Shown: positions 25,962-34,849, numbered from the stretch's first letter. The stretch is 64,000 nucleotides of DNA from Aliishimia sp039978895 (GCA_039978895.1 JBDWAL010000017.1:124001-188000); one strand, 5' to 3'. Notes: generated from the sequence alone by a model not told the origin. Translations and numbers: made by a program.

Positions 25962-27227
25962 TCAGCCTTTGCCTTTCCAAGGCACCAGAAGCCGTTCAGC
26001 CCAGCGCATCAGCATGTCGATACCGAACCCGATGACACCGATCAGGATAATTCCCATGATCACAATGTCGGTGTTCTGGAACTTTGACGCGGTCATGATC
26101 ATCATGCCTGCCCCTTGCTCGGCGGCGACAAGTTCGGCAGCCACAACTGTGCCCCAACAAACCCCCATTGCAACACGAGCACCAGTGAAGATTTCCGGCA
26201 ATGAGTTCGGCACGATAACGTAGCGCATAATCTGCGCCTTGCTTGCGCCGAGTGAATACGCGGCATGCACTTTGGAAATTTTCACACCTGACACACCGGA
26301 TCGTGCGGCAATTGCCATAATCCAAAGTGCGGCGAGGAAGAGCAGAATGATCTTGCCGGACTCTCCAATCCCAGCCCAGATGATCACAAGTGGGATCAAT
26401 GCCAGCGGCGGCACAGGCCGCATAAATTCAACAATCGGATCAAACCAACCCCGGAACCAATCGCTTAGTCCCATTGCATAACCCAACGGGATGCCGACCA
26501 GTGCGCCCAACATGAAGCCAACAACGACCCGGAATAGGGAAAAGCCCAGATGTTCCAGAAGTGTAAAATTGCGGAAGCCTTCGCTCATGACTTTCACAAG
26601 TCGTGCCCCCACGGCTTCTGGTGAAGGCAGATACAGTGGCTCCATTTGCCATCCGCGTTTTGGTTCAAAGTTTGGCGTGCCTTTGTCTGACAGCGTCACG
26701 ACCCCACCGTCCACAGAGACGGATTGGCCGGGTTTGATGTCTTCGCCGTTGATAGCAACTACGTTTGCACCATCACTGCGCCCGATTTCGTCGTTGCGAT
26801 CAACGCGGATCAAACCTGTACGCCATTGTGCGATAGCAGCACTGTCGTTCTTGGCGAACCCATCACCGGGTTCAACCTCTGGCGCTTCGGTCTCTTGATC
26901 GCGAGGGTGCACGACGACGGTGATTGTCGCATCGTCCCGCTCAGACCCAGCTTCGGCGGTATAGGTGAAAGATGTTGTGCCTTGGAATGGGCCCGGCGCG
27001 TGCAGAAAACCTGGCAACAGGCTAGACCCCGTGAACATGCCCCACATCACAAAGATGCTCAGGATTGAGATAACCCCTGCGGCCCGATTAGGTCGAACAG
27101 CACTTTCATCCCCGAAGGTCACGGTTTTTAGCGATGTATAATCAGCAGTTCCGGCGCGCTGAACGACTTTGGTTACGATGAAAAATGCGCCAACAAAAAT
27201 GGCGATGTATATGAGCAGTGGGATCAT
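25962..27227 (-). CDS. tauC: Taurine ABC transporter permease TauC with extra periplasmic domain
   Basis: The C-terminal 230 residues are a normal TauC/SsuC permease: LLEHLGFSLFRVVVGFMLGALVGIPLGYAMG, the EAA loop AAYSLGASKAQIMRYVIVPNSLPEIFTGARVAMG and PPLALIPLVIIWAG. The full protein has 421 residues, against about 250-280 for the family. The extra N-terminal part has a hydrophobic segment at residues 1-20, another at about 50-70, and about 110 residues in between that and the permease core (TSFTYTAEAGSERDDATITVVVHP and VNGED-like beta strands), probably periplasmic. Start overlaps the tauB stop (ATGA). It imports taurine with TauA and TauB. Confidence 0.92.
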   Translation of the reverse strand: MIPLLIYIAIFVGAFFIVTKVVQRAGTADYTSLKTVTFGDESAVRPNRAAGVISILSIFVMWGMFTGSSLLPGFLHAPGPFQGTTSFTYTAEAGSERDDATITVVVHPRDQETEAPEVEPGDGFAKNDSAAIAQWRTGLIRVDRNDEIGRSDGANVVAINGEDIKPGQSVSVDGGVVTLSDKGTPNFEPKRGWQMEPLYLPSPEAVGARLVKVMSEGFRNFTLLEHLGFSLFRVVVGFMLGALVGIPLGYAMGLSDWFRGWFDPIVEFMRPVPPLALIPLVIIWAGIGESGKIILLFLAALWIMAIAARSGVSGVKISKVHAAYSLGASKAQIMRYVIVPNSLPEIFTGARVAMGVCWGTVVAAELVAAEQGAGMMIMTASKFQNTDIVIMGIILIGVIGFGIDMLMRWAERLLVPWKGKG

Positions 27228-28030
27228 GCTGCGTCCCCCGCCCGGCCCATGATTTCTTCTTCCATGTCCCAGATCATTTCGAGGATTTCCTCGCGTTTTT
27301 CACCAAAGTCAGGGTGTTTTTTAACCTCACGCAGATCGGCATCTACGCCCATATCTGCAAACGGCAGGCGATATTCTTTGTGGATGCGACCGGGACGTGG
27401 CGCCATGACGATCAAGCGTTCCCCCAACAACAGCGCTTCCTCCACGGAGTGCGTGATCAGAATGATTGTCTTGCCGGTTTCTTTCCACAGCTTCAGCACA
27501 AGGCCTTGCATTTTCTCGCGCGTCAGAGCGTCCAAAGCGCCCAAAGGTTCGTCCATAAGGATAACATCAGGATCATTTGCCAAACAACGGGCCAAAGCCA
27601 CACGTTGTTGCATTCCACCTGACAGCTCATACACGGCTTTTTCTTTAAAGTCTTGCAGACCGACGACATCCAAAAGGTGATCAACCGTCTTCTCTTTGTC
27701 GATTTTTGGCGTACCCTTCATCATAGGCCCAAAGCCAACGTTTTCACGAACGGACATCCATTCAAACAACGCACCTTGTTGGAACACCATACCGCGTTGT
27801 GCGCTCGGACCCTTAATCTCGTGCCCGTTCAAAACCATCTTGCCCGCAGTAGGCGCGAGGAAACCGGCCACAATGTTCAACAATGTCGTCTTTCCACAGC
27901 CCGAGGGGCCTAGAACGCTCAGAAGTTCGCCAGCCTTCAAGTCAAGCGACACATCTTGAAGCGCTTGGACTGATCCGCCGTCTGGCAAATCAAACCGCAT
28001 TGACAAGTTTTCGATGCAAAGTGCTGACAT
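27224..28030 (-). CDS. tauB: Taurine ABC transporter ATPase TauB
   Basis: The 268-residue ATPase starts at the ATG at 28030, with AGGGAC upstream; the open frame above it is not protein-like. Walker A (GPSGCGKTT, residue 43 region), Q-loop (FQQGALFEWMSV), signature LSGGMQQR, Walker B (VILMDEPLGALDALTR) and the switch His (LITHSVEEALLLG) are all in place. This is the nitrate/sulfonate/taurine (SsuB/TauB) branch. A 10-bp hairpin stands between tauA and tauB. Confidence 0.94.
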   Translation of the reverse strand: MSALCIENLSMRFDLPDGGSVQALQDVSLDLKAGELLSVLGPSGCGKTTLLNIVAGFLAPTAGKMVLNGHEIKGPSAQRGMVFQQGALFEWMSVRENVGFGPMMKGTPKIDKEKTVDHLLDVVGLQDFKEKAVYELSGGMQQRVALARCLANDPDVILMDEPLGALDALTREKMQGLVLKLWKETGKTIILITHSVEEALLLGERLIVMAPRPGRIHKEYRLPFADMGVDADLREVKKHPDFGEKREEILEMIWDMEEEIMGRAGDAA

Positions 28031-28099
28031 GTCCCTGCTTTCTGGCCGGATCATCCGACCGGTAGGGCAGGGTTGACCCCGCCTCGTTTTGAAAAGTAT

Positions 28100-28123
28100 G
28101 CCCGGCACCCTTTGGCGCCGGGC
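28100..28123 (-). terminator. Hairpin between tauA and tauB
   Basis: A 10-bp stem (GCCCGGCGCC / GGTGCCGGGC, one mismatch) with a 4-base loop lies 20 bases after the tauA stop. There is no U-run, so it most likely stabilises the tauA message or reduces transcription into tauBC, giving more binding protein than membrane parts. Confidence 0.6.
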
Positions 28124-28143
28124 TAGACACTTGAATGTCTGGC

Positions 28144-29145
28144 TTAGTTGCCGTTGGCTGCTGCCAAAGGACCCGTATTCACAGTGCCGCTGTAGCTGCC
28201 GAGCTTCTTGTCGATGGAACCCGCGTCGATAAACACTTGTGCCACACCGCCCATGAAGTCTTGGCTGCCGCCGCCGAGCCATTTCTCGCTCAACTGATCT
28301 TCAACTGATGGGAAAACAAACGTTGCGATTGTGTCCGCAGTGGCTTGCTCGTCCATGCCGGAGTCCTTAGCGATAACCGAAAGCATTTCCGCCGTGTGAT
28401 CACCAGAATTCCACATTGCGTTCGCGTCGGCTGTAACCTTGAGGAACTTTGCAACATCGTCGCCATTTTCGGCCACATAAGATGCAGGTGCCGCTGTAAC
28501 GTCAAACACCAGAATGCCGAGTTCTTCTTTTTCGGCACCAGTCAAAAGAATGTTGCCGGATTCTTTCATGCGACGCAGCGCCCCACCCCAGCCACATGCC
28601 ATGTCGACAGCACCTTGGCTAAGTGCCGCAGCACCTTCTGCAGGCGCCATGTCAACGATAGACATGCCAGCGATGTCCACACCGAAATGGCTCATTTGCT
28701 TCAGAAAGCCGTAATGCGCAGCAGTTCCAAGAGGAACGGCAACTTTTTTGCCAGCCAGTTCGCCAGCGCTATCTTTGTCGATTTCCAACGCGGAATTCAC
28801 AACGCAGTTGTCATTGTCAGAGTAGGATACCGCAACATCGATAACTTGCAGATCTTGACCGCCAGAGGTCGCAACCACGAAAGGTGGTACACCTTGGCTA
28901 ACCGCGATTTGAACATCGCCGGATGCCATTGCAGCGGACATCGCAACGCCACTGTCAAAGCTCACCCAGTTTACTTTTTTGCCGAGCGCTTCGTCATAGG
29001 TGCCATTCACTTTCGCGAATTGAAAAGGCATTGGCCATTCCAAAAAGTAGGCAACGGTGATTTCGCCGTGGCCGTCCGCGAAAGCGGCTGCACCTGACAG
29101 GCTCAGAATTGTGCTGGCAAGCAGCGTCTTGAGTGTTGTCTTCAT
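28144..29145 (-). CDS. tauA: Taurine ABC transporter substrate-binding protein TauA
   Basis: The 333-residue protein starts at the ATG at 29145, with GGGAG six bases upstream. A signal peptide ends near residue 23 (SGAAAFA). The mature protein begins GEITVAYFLEWPMPFQFAKVNGTYDEALGKKVNW and shows the NMT1/TauA pattern GKKVAVPLGTAAHYGFLKQMSH. It binds taurine in the periplasm. Its operon mates tauBC follow, and a candidate TauR operator lies about 270 bp upstream on the same strand. Confidence 0.94.
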   Translation of the reverse strand: MKTTLKTLLASTILSLSGAAAFADGHGEITVAYFLEWPMPFQFAKVNGTYDEALGKKVNWVSFDSGVAMSAAMASGDVQIAVSQGVPPFVVATSGGQDLQVIDVAVSYSDNDNCVVNSALEIDKDSAGELAGKKVAVPLGTAAHYGFLKQMSHFGVDIAGMSIVDMAPAEGAAALSQGAVDMACGWGGALRRMKESGNILLTGAEKEELGILVFDVTAAPASYVAENGDDVAKFLKVTADANAMWNSGDHTAEMLSVIAKDSGMDEQATADTIATFVFPSVEDQLSEKWLGGGSQDFMGGVAQVFIDAGSIDKKLGSYSGTVNTGPLAAANGN

Positions 29146-29413
29146 GATAGACTCCCTATTTGACCTGACTGCTTCTTTGCGAGCAGCCTGTTTATTGTAA
29201 CTACGAAGCTCCAAGAGCTTCGATCACACAGCGTTACGCCCTTAAACGCAACACCCTCAATGAACTCTAGGCTAAGTATTTGACATGCCGCAATCCCTCA
29301 ACAGAACCCACAACACACCACGGCCAAAATCCACCTTATCAACGTGCGCAACTCAAGCATGCAGATATGCGCACCACGTGGGGCGCGACGCTGGAACCAA
29401 ACGCGCTTAGAGG

Positions 29414-29446
29414 AAAGGTCCAGTCTAGCAATCCAGATAAGTCCAG
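29414..29446 (-). promoter_or_regulatory. Candidate TauR operator for tauABC
   Basis: On the minus strand CTGGACTTAT (29446-29437) and CTGGACCTTT (29423-29414) are direct repeats 23 bp apart, with a third, weaker CTGGATTGCT between them. They match the boxes before tpa and xsc and the CTGGACTTAA box that I recall for the taurine regulator of Rhodobacter capsulatus. The repeat is on the sense strand of tauABC, as it is for the other target genes. Confidence 0.6.
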
Positions 29447-29790
29447 TTTCGGCGATAATTTGCCGAAAAGCACCGAACTTACTTGCACTTGGCGAATTTT
29501 CGGAAACGACATGAGGCAAACCATCGGAAAAACTGGACTAAAAAGAGCGCCTCAAAGGCTAATTGCCTAAAAAATGATCTACGTTCCTCAACCTCGGGAT
29601 CAGTATTTTCGCAAACTCTTTGCCCAAAACTCCAGCATGATAACGCAAACTTGACACGTCGAGGTCCCGATCCGGGCAGAGATTCCATTCAGGAATTGGG
29701 GGGAAATACGTTGAAAACCAGAAGACGCAGTCATGTTGGACGGTCTATACTAAGCGCCTCATCGAAAGTAGTTCTTCAAACATCAATCAT

Positions 29791-29823
29791 CTGGCCCTAT
29801 TGGTAATCACCAATTGGCCCTAA
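29791..29823 (+). promoter_or_regulatory. Candidate TauR operator for tpa
   Basis: CTGGCCCTAT (29791) and TTGGCCCTAA (29814) are direct repeats 23 bp apart, ending 91 bp before the tpa start. Between them is a short inverted repeat, ATTGGT-AATC-ACCAAT. The same pair with the same 23-bp spacing and nearly the same distance from the start codon lies upstream of xsc, which is strong evidence for a shared regulator. Confidence 0.68.
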
Positions 29824-29913
29824 GCTAAGTATGGAATTAACTACAAGGTATGCTTCAAACCAACTGACTCGCGCAGCCATCAACCCAGCTGCATCTGTAA
29901 AGGAGATCCACCG

Positions 29914-31311
29914 ATGATGGACGGCAACTTCAACGAAAATGACCTCTCCCGCGTGATCGAAGCTGACCGCGCAAACGTGTGGCATCACCTTATTCAACAC
30001 CAACCCTTTTTCACTGGCGCAGACCCAAAGATCATCGTCGAAGGCAAAGGCATGCGTGTTTGGGACCAAAGCGGCACCGAGCATATCGATGCGGTATCTG
30101 GTGGTGTTTGGACAGTAAACGTCGGCTATGGCCGCGAAACAATGGGCGATGCTGTCCGTGATGCGATCGTAAAGATGAACTTCTTCGGCGGCACTGCGGG
30201 ATCAATCCCTGGCGCTCTGTTCGCGGAAAAGTTGATCTCCAAGATGCCCGGTCTTGATCGTGTCTATTATGCGAACTCCGGTTCTGAGGCGAACGAAAAA
30301 GCCTTCAAAATGGTCCGTCAGATTGCCCATAAGCGCTATGGCGGCAAGAAACACAAAATCCTTTATCGGGATCGCGATTATCACGGAACCACAATCGCGT
30401 GCCTATCCGCAGGTGGCCAAGACGAGCGTAACGCGCAATACGGCCCCTACACGCCCGGCTTCATCCGCGTCCCGCATTGTCTAGAATATCGCAAGCATGA
30501 ACAAGACGGAGCACCTGAAGAGAATTACGGCGAATGGGCCGCCAATCAAATCGAAGAAATCATCTTGCGCGAAGGCCCCGACACCGTTGGCGCACTCTGC
30601 CTAGAGCCAGTTACAGCGGGGGGCGGCGTCATCGAAGCGCCAGAGGGTTACTGGCCTCGCGTTGCCGAGATTTGCAAAAAGTACGACATTCTGCTGCATA
30701 TCGATGAGGTCGTGTGTGGCATTGGTCGAACAGGCACGTGGTTTGGCTATCAACATTACGGTGTTCAGCCAGACATGGTGACAATGGCCAAAGGCGTGGC
30801 GTCCGGTTATGCGGCGATCTCATGTCTTGTGACGACAAACGAAGTGTTCGATATGTTCATGGACGACAGTTCTGACCCGATGAACTATTTCCGCGACATT
30901 TCGACGTTTGGCGGCTGCACAGCTGGACCCGCAGCAGCGCTTGAAAACATGCGCATCATCGAAGACGAAAACTTGCTGCAAAACACGGTTGAAATGGGCG
31001 ATTATATGGTCGACCAACTGCACGCGTTGCAAGACAAACACGCCGTAATTGGCAATGTGCGCGGCAAAGGCTTGTTTGTTGGCGCGGAACTTGTTTCGGA
31101 CAGAGGCACGCGGGATCCCATGGAGGAAAAGATGGTGCAAGCCGTTGTCGCAGACTGCATGAAGCAGGCGGTCATCATCGGCGCGACCAACCGTTCTGTG
31201 CCCGGTAAAAACAACACGTTGTGTTTCTCGCCTGCATTGATCGCCACAAAAGACGACATCGATCAGATCCTAACGGCCGTTGATGGCGCCTTAGGACGTG
31301 TCTTTGGCTAA
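29914..31311 (+). CDS. tpa: Taurine--pyruvate aminotransferase
   Basis: The 465-residue class III aminotransferase starts at the ATG at 29914, with AAGGAG eight bases upstream. The family marks are ANSGSEANEKAFKMVRQ, the PLP-binding LHIDEVVCGIGRTGTWFG and the Schiff-base Lys in MVTMAKGVASGY. Very close wording of the N-terminus (NVWHHLIQHQPFF) suits Tpa. It moves the taurine amino group to pyruvate, giving sulfoacetaldehyde and alanine in the cytosol. It is followed by an intrinsic terminator, so tpa is transcribed on its own, ahead of tauR. Confidence 0.95.
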   Translation: MMDGNFNENDLSRVIEADRANVWHHLIQHQPFFTGADPKIIVEGKGMRVWDQSGTEHIDAVSGGVWTVNVGYGRETMGDAVRDAIVKMNFFGGTAGSIPGALFAEKLISKMPGLDRVYYANSGSEANEKAFKMVRQIAHKRYGGKKHKILYRDRDYHGTTIACLSAGGQDERNAQYGPYTPGFIRVPHCLEYRKHEQDGAPEENYGEWAANQIEEIILREGPDTVGALCLEPVTAGGGVIEAPEGYWPRVAEICKKYDILLHIDEVVCGIGRTGTWFGYQHYGVQPDMVTMAKGVASGYAAISCLVTTNEVFDMFMDDSSDPMNYFRDISTFGGCTAGPAAALENMRIIEDENLLQNTVEMGDYMVDQLHALQDKHAVIGNVRGKGLFVGAELVSDRGTRDPMEEKMVQAVVADCMKQAVIIGATNRSVPGKNNTLCFSPALIATKDDIDQILTAVDGALGRVFG

Positions 31312-31333
31312 CGCAGATTGCTCTTTAGACTGC

Positions 31334-31362
31334 AAAAGGCGCCCCTTTTAGGGCGCCTTTTT
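31334..31362 (+). terminator. Rho-independent terminator after tpa
   Basis: An 11-bp perfect stem (AAAAGGCGCCC / GGGCGCCTTTT) with a 6-base loop ends in TTTTT, 23 bases after the tpa stop codon. Confidence 0.9.
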
Positions 31363-31395
31363 CTCATCCATCGGTCCGCATCTTGTCGCATCCCC

Positions 31396-31427
31396 ATATG
31401 TCCAGATTGCCTTCCCACTATGACCAG
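31396..31427 (-). promoter_or_regulatory. Candidate TauR site upstream of tauR
   Basis: On the minus strand CTGGTCATAG (31427-31418) and CTGGACATAT (31405-31396) are direct repeats 22 bp apart, ending 15 bases before the tauR start codon. They point against tauR, in contrast to the repeats before tpa, xsc and tauABC, and lie over the likely promoter. This placement fits negative autoregulation (inference). Confidence 0.5.
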
Positions 31428-31441
31428 TTTAACTAGGTCGT

Positions 31442-32896
31442 ATGGCCCTACCTGTAGAAACTTTTTTCCTGCAACCTGATGCCCAAGGCACCTTGCAGTC
31501 GCAAATTCAACAAATGATCGCCGAAGGCATCCTGTCAGGCCGTTTTCGGCTGGGCGAAAAGCTACCGTCTACACGCAAGCTTGCAGCACATCTAAATATA
31601 AGCAGGATTACCGTCACGCTTGCCTATACAGAATTGCTTTCAAACGATTATCTGACCTCCAAAGGCCGCTCTGGGTACTACGTCTCCGAGACCGCGCCGA
31701 CCCCACCAAACTTCAAAACACGACCGGTTTCAGAAGACACGGTTGATTGGACACGCGCCATTGGCCATCGCTTCACCGGCGGCACCACACCGCAAAAGCC
31801 GCAAGATTGGGCACGTTACAAATACCCGTTTATCTACGGCCAAACCGACCCAACCTTGTTTGATCACACCAATTGGCGTCACTGTGCAGTTCAGGCATTA
31901 GGTCAGCGCGATTTCTCAAGCATGACCACGGATTATTTCGACCAAGACGATCCGCAACTGATTGAATTCATTTCGCGCCACACCCTGCCCCGACGTGGGA
32001 TCACCGCCAAACCAGAGCAGATTCTGATCACGCTGGGTGCACAGAATGCCCTATGGTTAACGGCGCAGATCTTACTAACCCAACGCCGCACAGCGGTGAT
32101 CGAAGACCCGTGTTATCACGCTCAACGGGATATTCTGACCCAATCCCGTTGTCATATCACCCCAATTCCTGTGGACAAAGATGGCCTACCCCCAAGCTTG
32201 ATCCCAGACGAGACTGACGTGATCTTCACGACGCCAAGCCATCAATGCCCAACCACAGCAACGATGCCCATTTCGCGACGTCGCGACCTACTGGAACGTG
32301 CCAAAGAGCTAAATGCGCTGATCATTGAAGACGACTACGAATTCGAAATGTCCTTTTTGCGGGCCCCAACACCTGCCCTAAAGAGCTTGGATCGCGATGG
32401 GCGGGTGATTTACGTTGGCAGCTTTTCCAAAAGCTTGTTCCCTGGATTGCGCCTTGGTTACCTTGTTGGGTCTGAACCCTTTATCAACGAAGCGCGGGCT
32501 TTGCGGGCGTCTGTGTTGCGTCATCCACCCGGCCATATCCAGCGCACTGCGGCGTATTTCTTGTCCCTTGGGCATTATGACGCCCTAATTCGTCGAATGG
32601 GTATCGCCTTGCATGAACGTCGCCGCGTGATCGAAGAGGCGATTCAAGCCCACAACCTCAAGATTGCAGGCCTTGGTGCGTTTGGCGGATCGTCCCTTTG
32701 GATGAAAGCCCCTGACCACATAGACACGACTGTTTTGGCAGAAGAGCTCAAAGAACAGTCCGTTTTGATTGAACCGGGCGGCCCGTTTTTCGCCGAACCA
32801 GATAAATTTCCGAACTTTTACCGCTTGGCATACTCTTCAATTCCAGCGAGCCGAATCAATGCTGGTATTTCCCAGATTTCGCGGGCGATCCAATGA
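31442..32896 (+). CDS. tauR: MocR/TauR-type transcriptional regulator
   Basis: The 484-residue protein joins an N-terminal GntR-type winged helix (about residues 15-80, GRFRLGEKLPSTRKLAAHLNISRITV) to an aminotransferase-like fold (about 115-480). The PLP Lys lies in YVGSFSKSLFPGLRLGY, and TTPSHQCPT and IIEDDYEFE are usual for the MocR family. It most likely senses taurine through the PLP domain and activates tpa, xsc and tauABC, as known for TauR of Rhodobacter capsulatus. It sits between tpa and xsc, with a terminator-like hairpin after it. Confidence 0.93.
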   Translation: MALPVETFFLQPDAQGTLQSQIQQMIAEGILSGRFRLGEKLPSTRKLAAHLNISRITVTLAYTELLSNDYLTSKGRSGYYVSETAPTPPNFKTRPVSEDTVDWTRAIGHRFTGGTTPQKPQDWARYKYPFIYGQTDPTLFDHTNWRHCAVQALGQRDFSSMTTDYFDQDDPQLIEFISRHTLPRRGITAKPEQILITLGAQNALWLTAQILLTQRRTAVIEDPCYHAQRDILTQSRCHITPIPVDKDGLPPSLIPDETDVIFTTPSHQCPTTATMPISRRRDLLERAKELNALIIEDDYEFEMSFLRAPTPALKSLDRDGRVIYVGSFSKSLFPGLRLGYLVGSEPFINEARALRASVLRHPPGHIQRTAAYFLSLGHYDALIRRMGIALHERRRVIEEAIQAHNLKIAGLGAFGGSSLWMKAPDHIDTTVLAEELKEQSVLIEPGGPFFAEPDKFPNFYRLAYSSIPASRINAGISQISRAIQ

Positions 32897-32916
32897 AATG
32901 ACCGCGTTTTTCAAAA

Positions 32917-32941
32917 TTAATGAGACACTTGGTCTCAATAA
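32917..32941 (+). terminator. Hairpin after tauR
   Basis: TGAGAC and GTCTCA pair around the 5-base loop ACTTG, and flanking AT pairs extend the stem. It is 24 bases after the tauR stop and just ahead of the xsc operator. No long T-run follows, so termination may be partial. Confidence 0.5.
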
Positions 32942-32949
32942 AATTAAGC

Positions 32950-32982
32950 TTGGCCCTATCACTCACTCCTTTCTGGCCCTAT
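32950..32982 (+). promoter_or_regulatory. Candidate TauR operator for xsc
   Basis: TTGGCCCTAT (32950) and CTGGCCCTAT (32973) are direct repeats 23 bp apart, ending 92 bp before the xsc start. The arrangement copies the tpa site almost exactly (91 bp). The two boxes are the most similar pair in the window. Confidence 0.68.
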
Positions 32983-33073
32983 AGTCCTGCGTAACTCTGA
33001 ACTAGTTTCGCGACCAACCTCGGGGGCCTGGCCTGCGCCCCCATTCATTTGAGATACACTTAGGAATTGCGCC

Positions 33074-34849
33074 ATGAAAATGACCACCGAAGAAGCCTTC
33101 GTCAAAGTCCTGCAACGCCACGGCATCCAACATGCCTTTGGGATCATTGGCTCGGCGATGATGCCGATTTCGGACATCTTCCCGGATGCTGGCATTCATT
33201 TTTGGGACTGCGCCCACGAGGGTTCCGCCGGCATGATGTCAGACGGCTACACCCGCGCTACTGGCAAAATGTCGATGATGATTGCGCAAAACGGCCCCGG
33301 CATTACCAACTTTGTGACAGCAGTGAAAACTGCGTACTGGAACCACACGCCCTTGTTGTTGGTGACACCACAAGCCGCCAATAAAACAATCGGCCAAGGT
33401 GGCTTCCAAGAAGTAGAACAAATGAAATTGTTCGAAGACATGGTCGCCTACCAAGAAGAAGTTCGCGACCCATCGCGCGTCGCCGAAGTTCTGACACGCG
33501 TGATTTCCCAAGCCAAACGCTTGTCTGGTCCGGCCCAATTGAACATTCCTCGCGATTTCTGGACACAGATTGTGGACATCGAAATCCCTGATCCAATCGA
33601 ATTCGAAGCCTCGTCTGGCGGCGAAAACTCAGTTGAAGAAGCCGCGGCGATCTTGTCGGCTGCGAAAAACCCTGTGATCCTAAACGGTGCAGGCGTTGTC
33701 TTGTCCAAAGGCGGTCTGGATGCGTCGCAGGCCTTGGCCGAACGCCTGACCGCCCCCGTATGTGTCGGCTATCAGCACAATGACGCGTTTCCCGGCAATC
33801 ACCCATTGTTCGCAGGCCCATTGGGCTACAATGGTTCAAAAGCGGGCATGCAGCTGATCTCGGACGCTGATGTTGTTTTGTGCCTTGGCACGCGGTTGAA
33901 CCCGTTTTCGACATTGCCGGGATATGGCATCGAATATTGGCCCACTGACGCAAAGATCATCCAAGTCGACATCAACCCTGACCGTATTGGCCTGACCAAA
34001 AAAGTCACTGTGGGTATCGTCGGTGATGCGGCCAAAGTGGCCAATGGCATCCTGCGTCAACTGACAGACACAGCTGGCGATGCAGGCCGCGAAGAGCGCA
34101 AGAATAACATCGCACAGAAGAAATCCGCGTGGGCGCAAGAACTAACGTCCATGAACGAAGAGCAAGACGATCCCGGCACCGATTGGAACGTGCGCGCGCG
34201 CGCTGCCAAACCTGATTGGATGTCCCCACGCATGGCATGGCGCGCCATTCAATCTGCCCTACCGGTTGAAGCGATCATCTCTTCGGACATCGGCAACAAC
34301 TGCGCAATCGGCAATGCCTATCCTTCATTCGAAGAAGGTCGCAAATACCTGGCACCAGGTCTGTTTGGCCCGTGTGGTTATGGCTTGCCTGCGATTGTTG
34401 GTGCAAAAATCGGCCAACCAGAAGTTCCCGTTGTGGGTTTTGCGGGCGACGGAGCGTTCGGCATTGCAGTGAACGAACTGACCGCAATCGGGCGCGGCGA
34501 ATGGCCTGCGATCACGCAGATCGTCTTCCGCAACTACCAATGGGGCGCGGAAAAGCGGAACTCCACATTATGGTTTGATGACAACTTCGTCGGCACCGAG
34601 TTGGACACAGAAGTGTCTTATGCGGGCATCGCGCAATCTTGTGGCCTTCAAGGCGTTGTTGCACGCACACAAGAAGAGCTGACAGCAGCGCTGCAAAAAG
34701 CGATCGAAGACCAGATGAAACACGGCAAAACGACGCTTATCGAAGCCATGATCAACCAAGAACTCGGTGATCCATTCCGTCGCGATGCCATGAAGAAACC
34801 TGTCTCTGTGGCGGGTATCTCTAAAGATGACATGGTTGAGCAAGCATAA
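33074..34849 (+). CDS. xsc: Sulfoacetaldehyde acetyltransferase
   Basis: The 591-residue thiamine diphosphate enzyme starts at the ATG at 33074 after an AGGA site. The N-terminal pyrimidine-binding part has the catalytic Glu in DCAHEGSAGMMSDGYTRATGK, and the C-terminal TPP-Mg motif is GDGAFGIAVNELTAIGRGEWPAITQIVFRNYQWGAEKRN. The KTIGQGGFQEVEQMKLFEDM segment is typical of Xsc. It splits sulfoacetaldehyde with phosphate to acetyl phosphate and sulfite in the cytosol. The next gene, pta, begins right after its stop codon. Confidence 0.96.
   Translation: MKMTTEEAFVKVLQRHGIQHAFGIIGSAMMPISDIFPDAGIHFWDCAHEGSAGMMSDGYTRATGKMSMMIAQNGPGITNFVTAVKTAYWNHTPLLLVTPQAANKTIGQGGFQEVEQMKLFEDMVAYQEEVRDPSRVAEVLTRVISQAKRLSGPAQLNIPRDFWTQIVDIEIPDPIEFEASSGGENSVEEAAAILSAAKNPVILNGAGVVLSKGGLDASQALAERLTAPVCVGYQHNDAFPGNHPLFAGPLGYNGSKAGMQLISDADVVLCLGTRLNPFSTLPGYGIEYWPTDAKIIQVDINPDRIGLTKKVTVGIVGDAAKVANGILRQLTDTAGDAGREERKNNIAQKKSAWAQELTSMNEEQDDPGTDWNVRARAAKPDWMSPRMAWRAIQSALPVEAIISSDIGNNCAIGNAYPSFEEGRKYLAPGLFGPCGYGLPAIVGAKIGQPEVPVVGFAGDGAFGIAVNELTAIGRGEWPAITQIVFRNYQWGAEKRNSTLWFDDNFVGTELDTEVSYAGIAQSCGLQGVVARTQEELTAALQKAIEDQMKHGKTTLIEAMINQELGDPFRRDAMKKPVSVAGISKDDMVEQA

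Larger units (their letters stand above)
29146..29913. other. 768-bp divergent intergenic region between tauA and tpa
   Basis: No convincing gene lies here. It carries two CTGGNC direct-repeat pairs that look like TauR sites: one on the minus strand at 29414-29446 serving tauABC, and one on the plus strand at 29791-29823 serving tpa. A single extra CTGGACTAAA box sits at 29533-29542 on the plus strand. Short frames of 69-107 codons in it have no ribosome site or family signature. The distance from the tauA-side site to tauA leaves room for a long leader or a small RNA. Confidence 0.6.

Noticed and set aside
29280..29806. Two plus-strand frames of 96 and 107 codons between tauA and tpa
   Set aside because: No ribosome site, no family features, and they cover the probable TauR operator region.
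31443..31450. TGGCCCTA at the tauR start codon
   Set aside because: It matches the operator core but results from the codons ATG-GCC-CTA and has no second copy 23 bp away.
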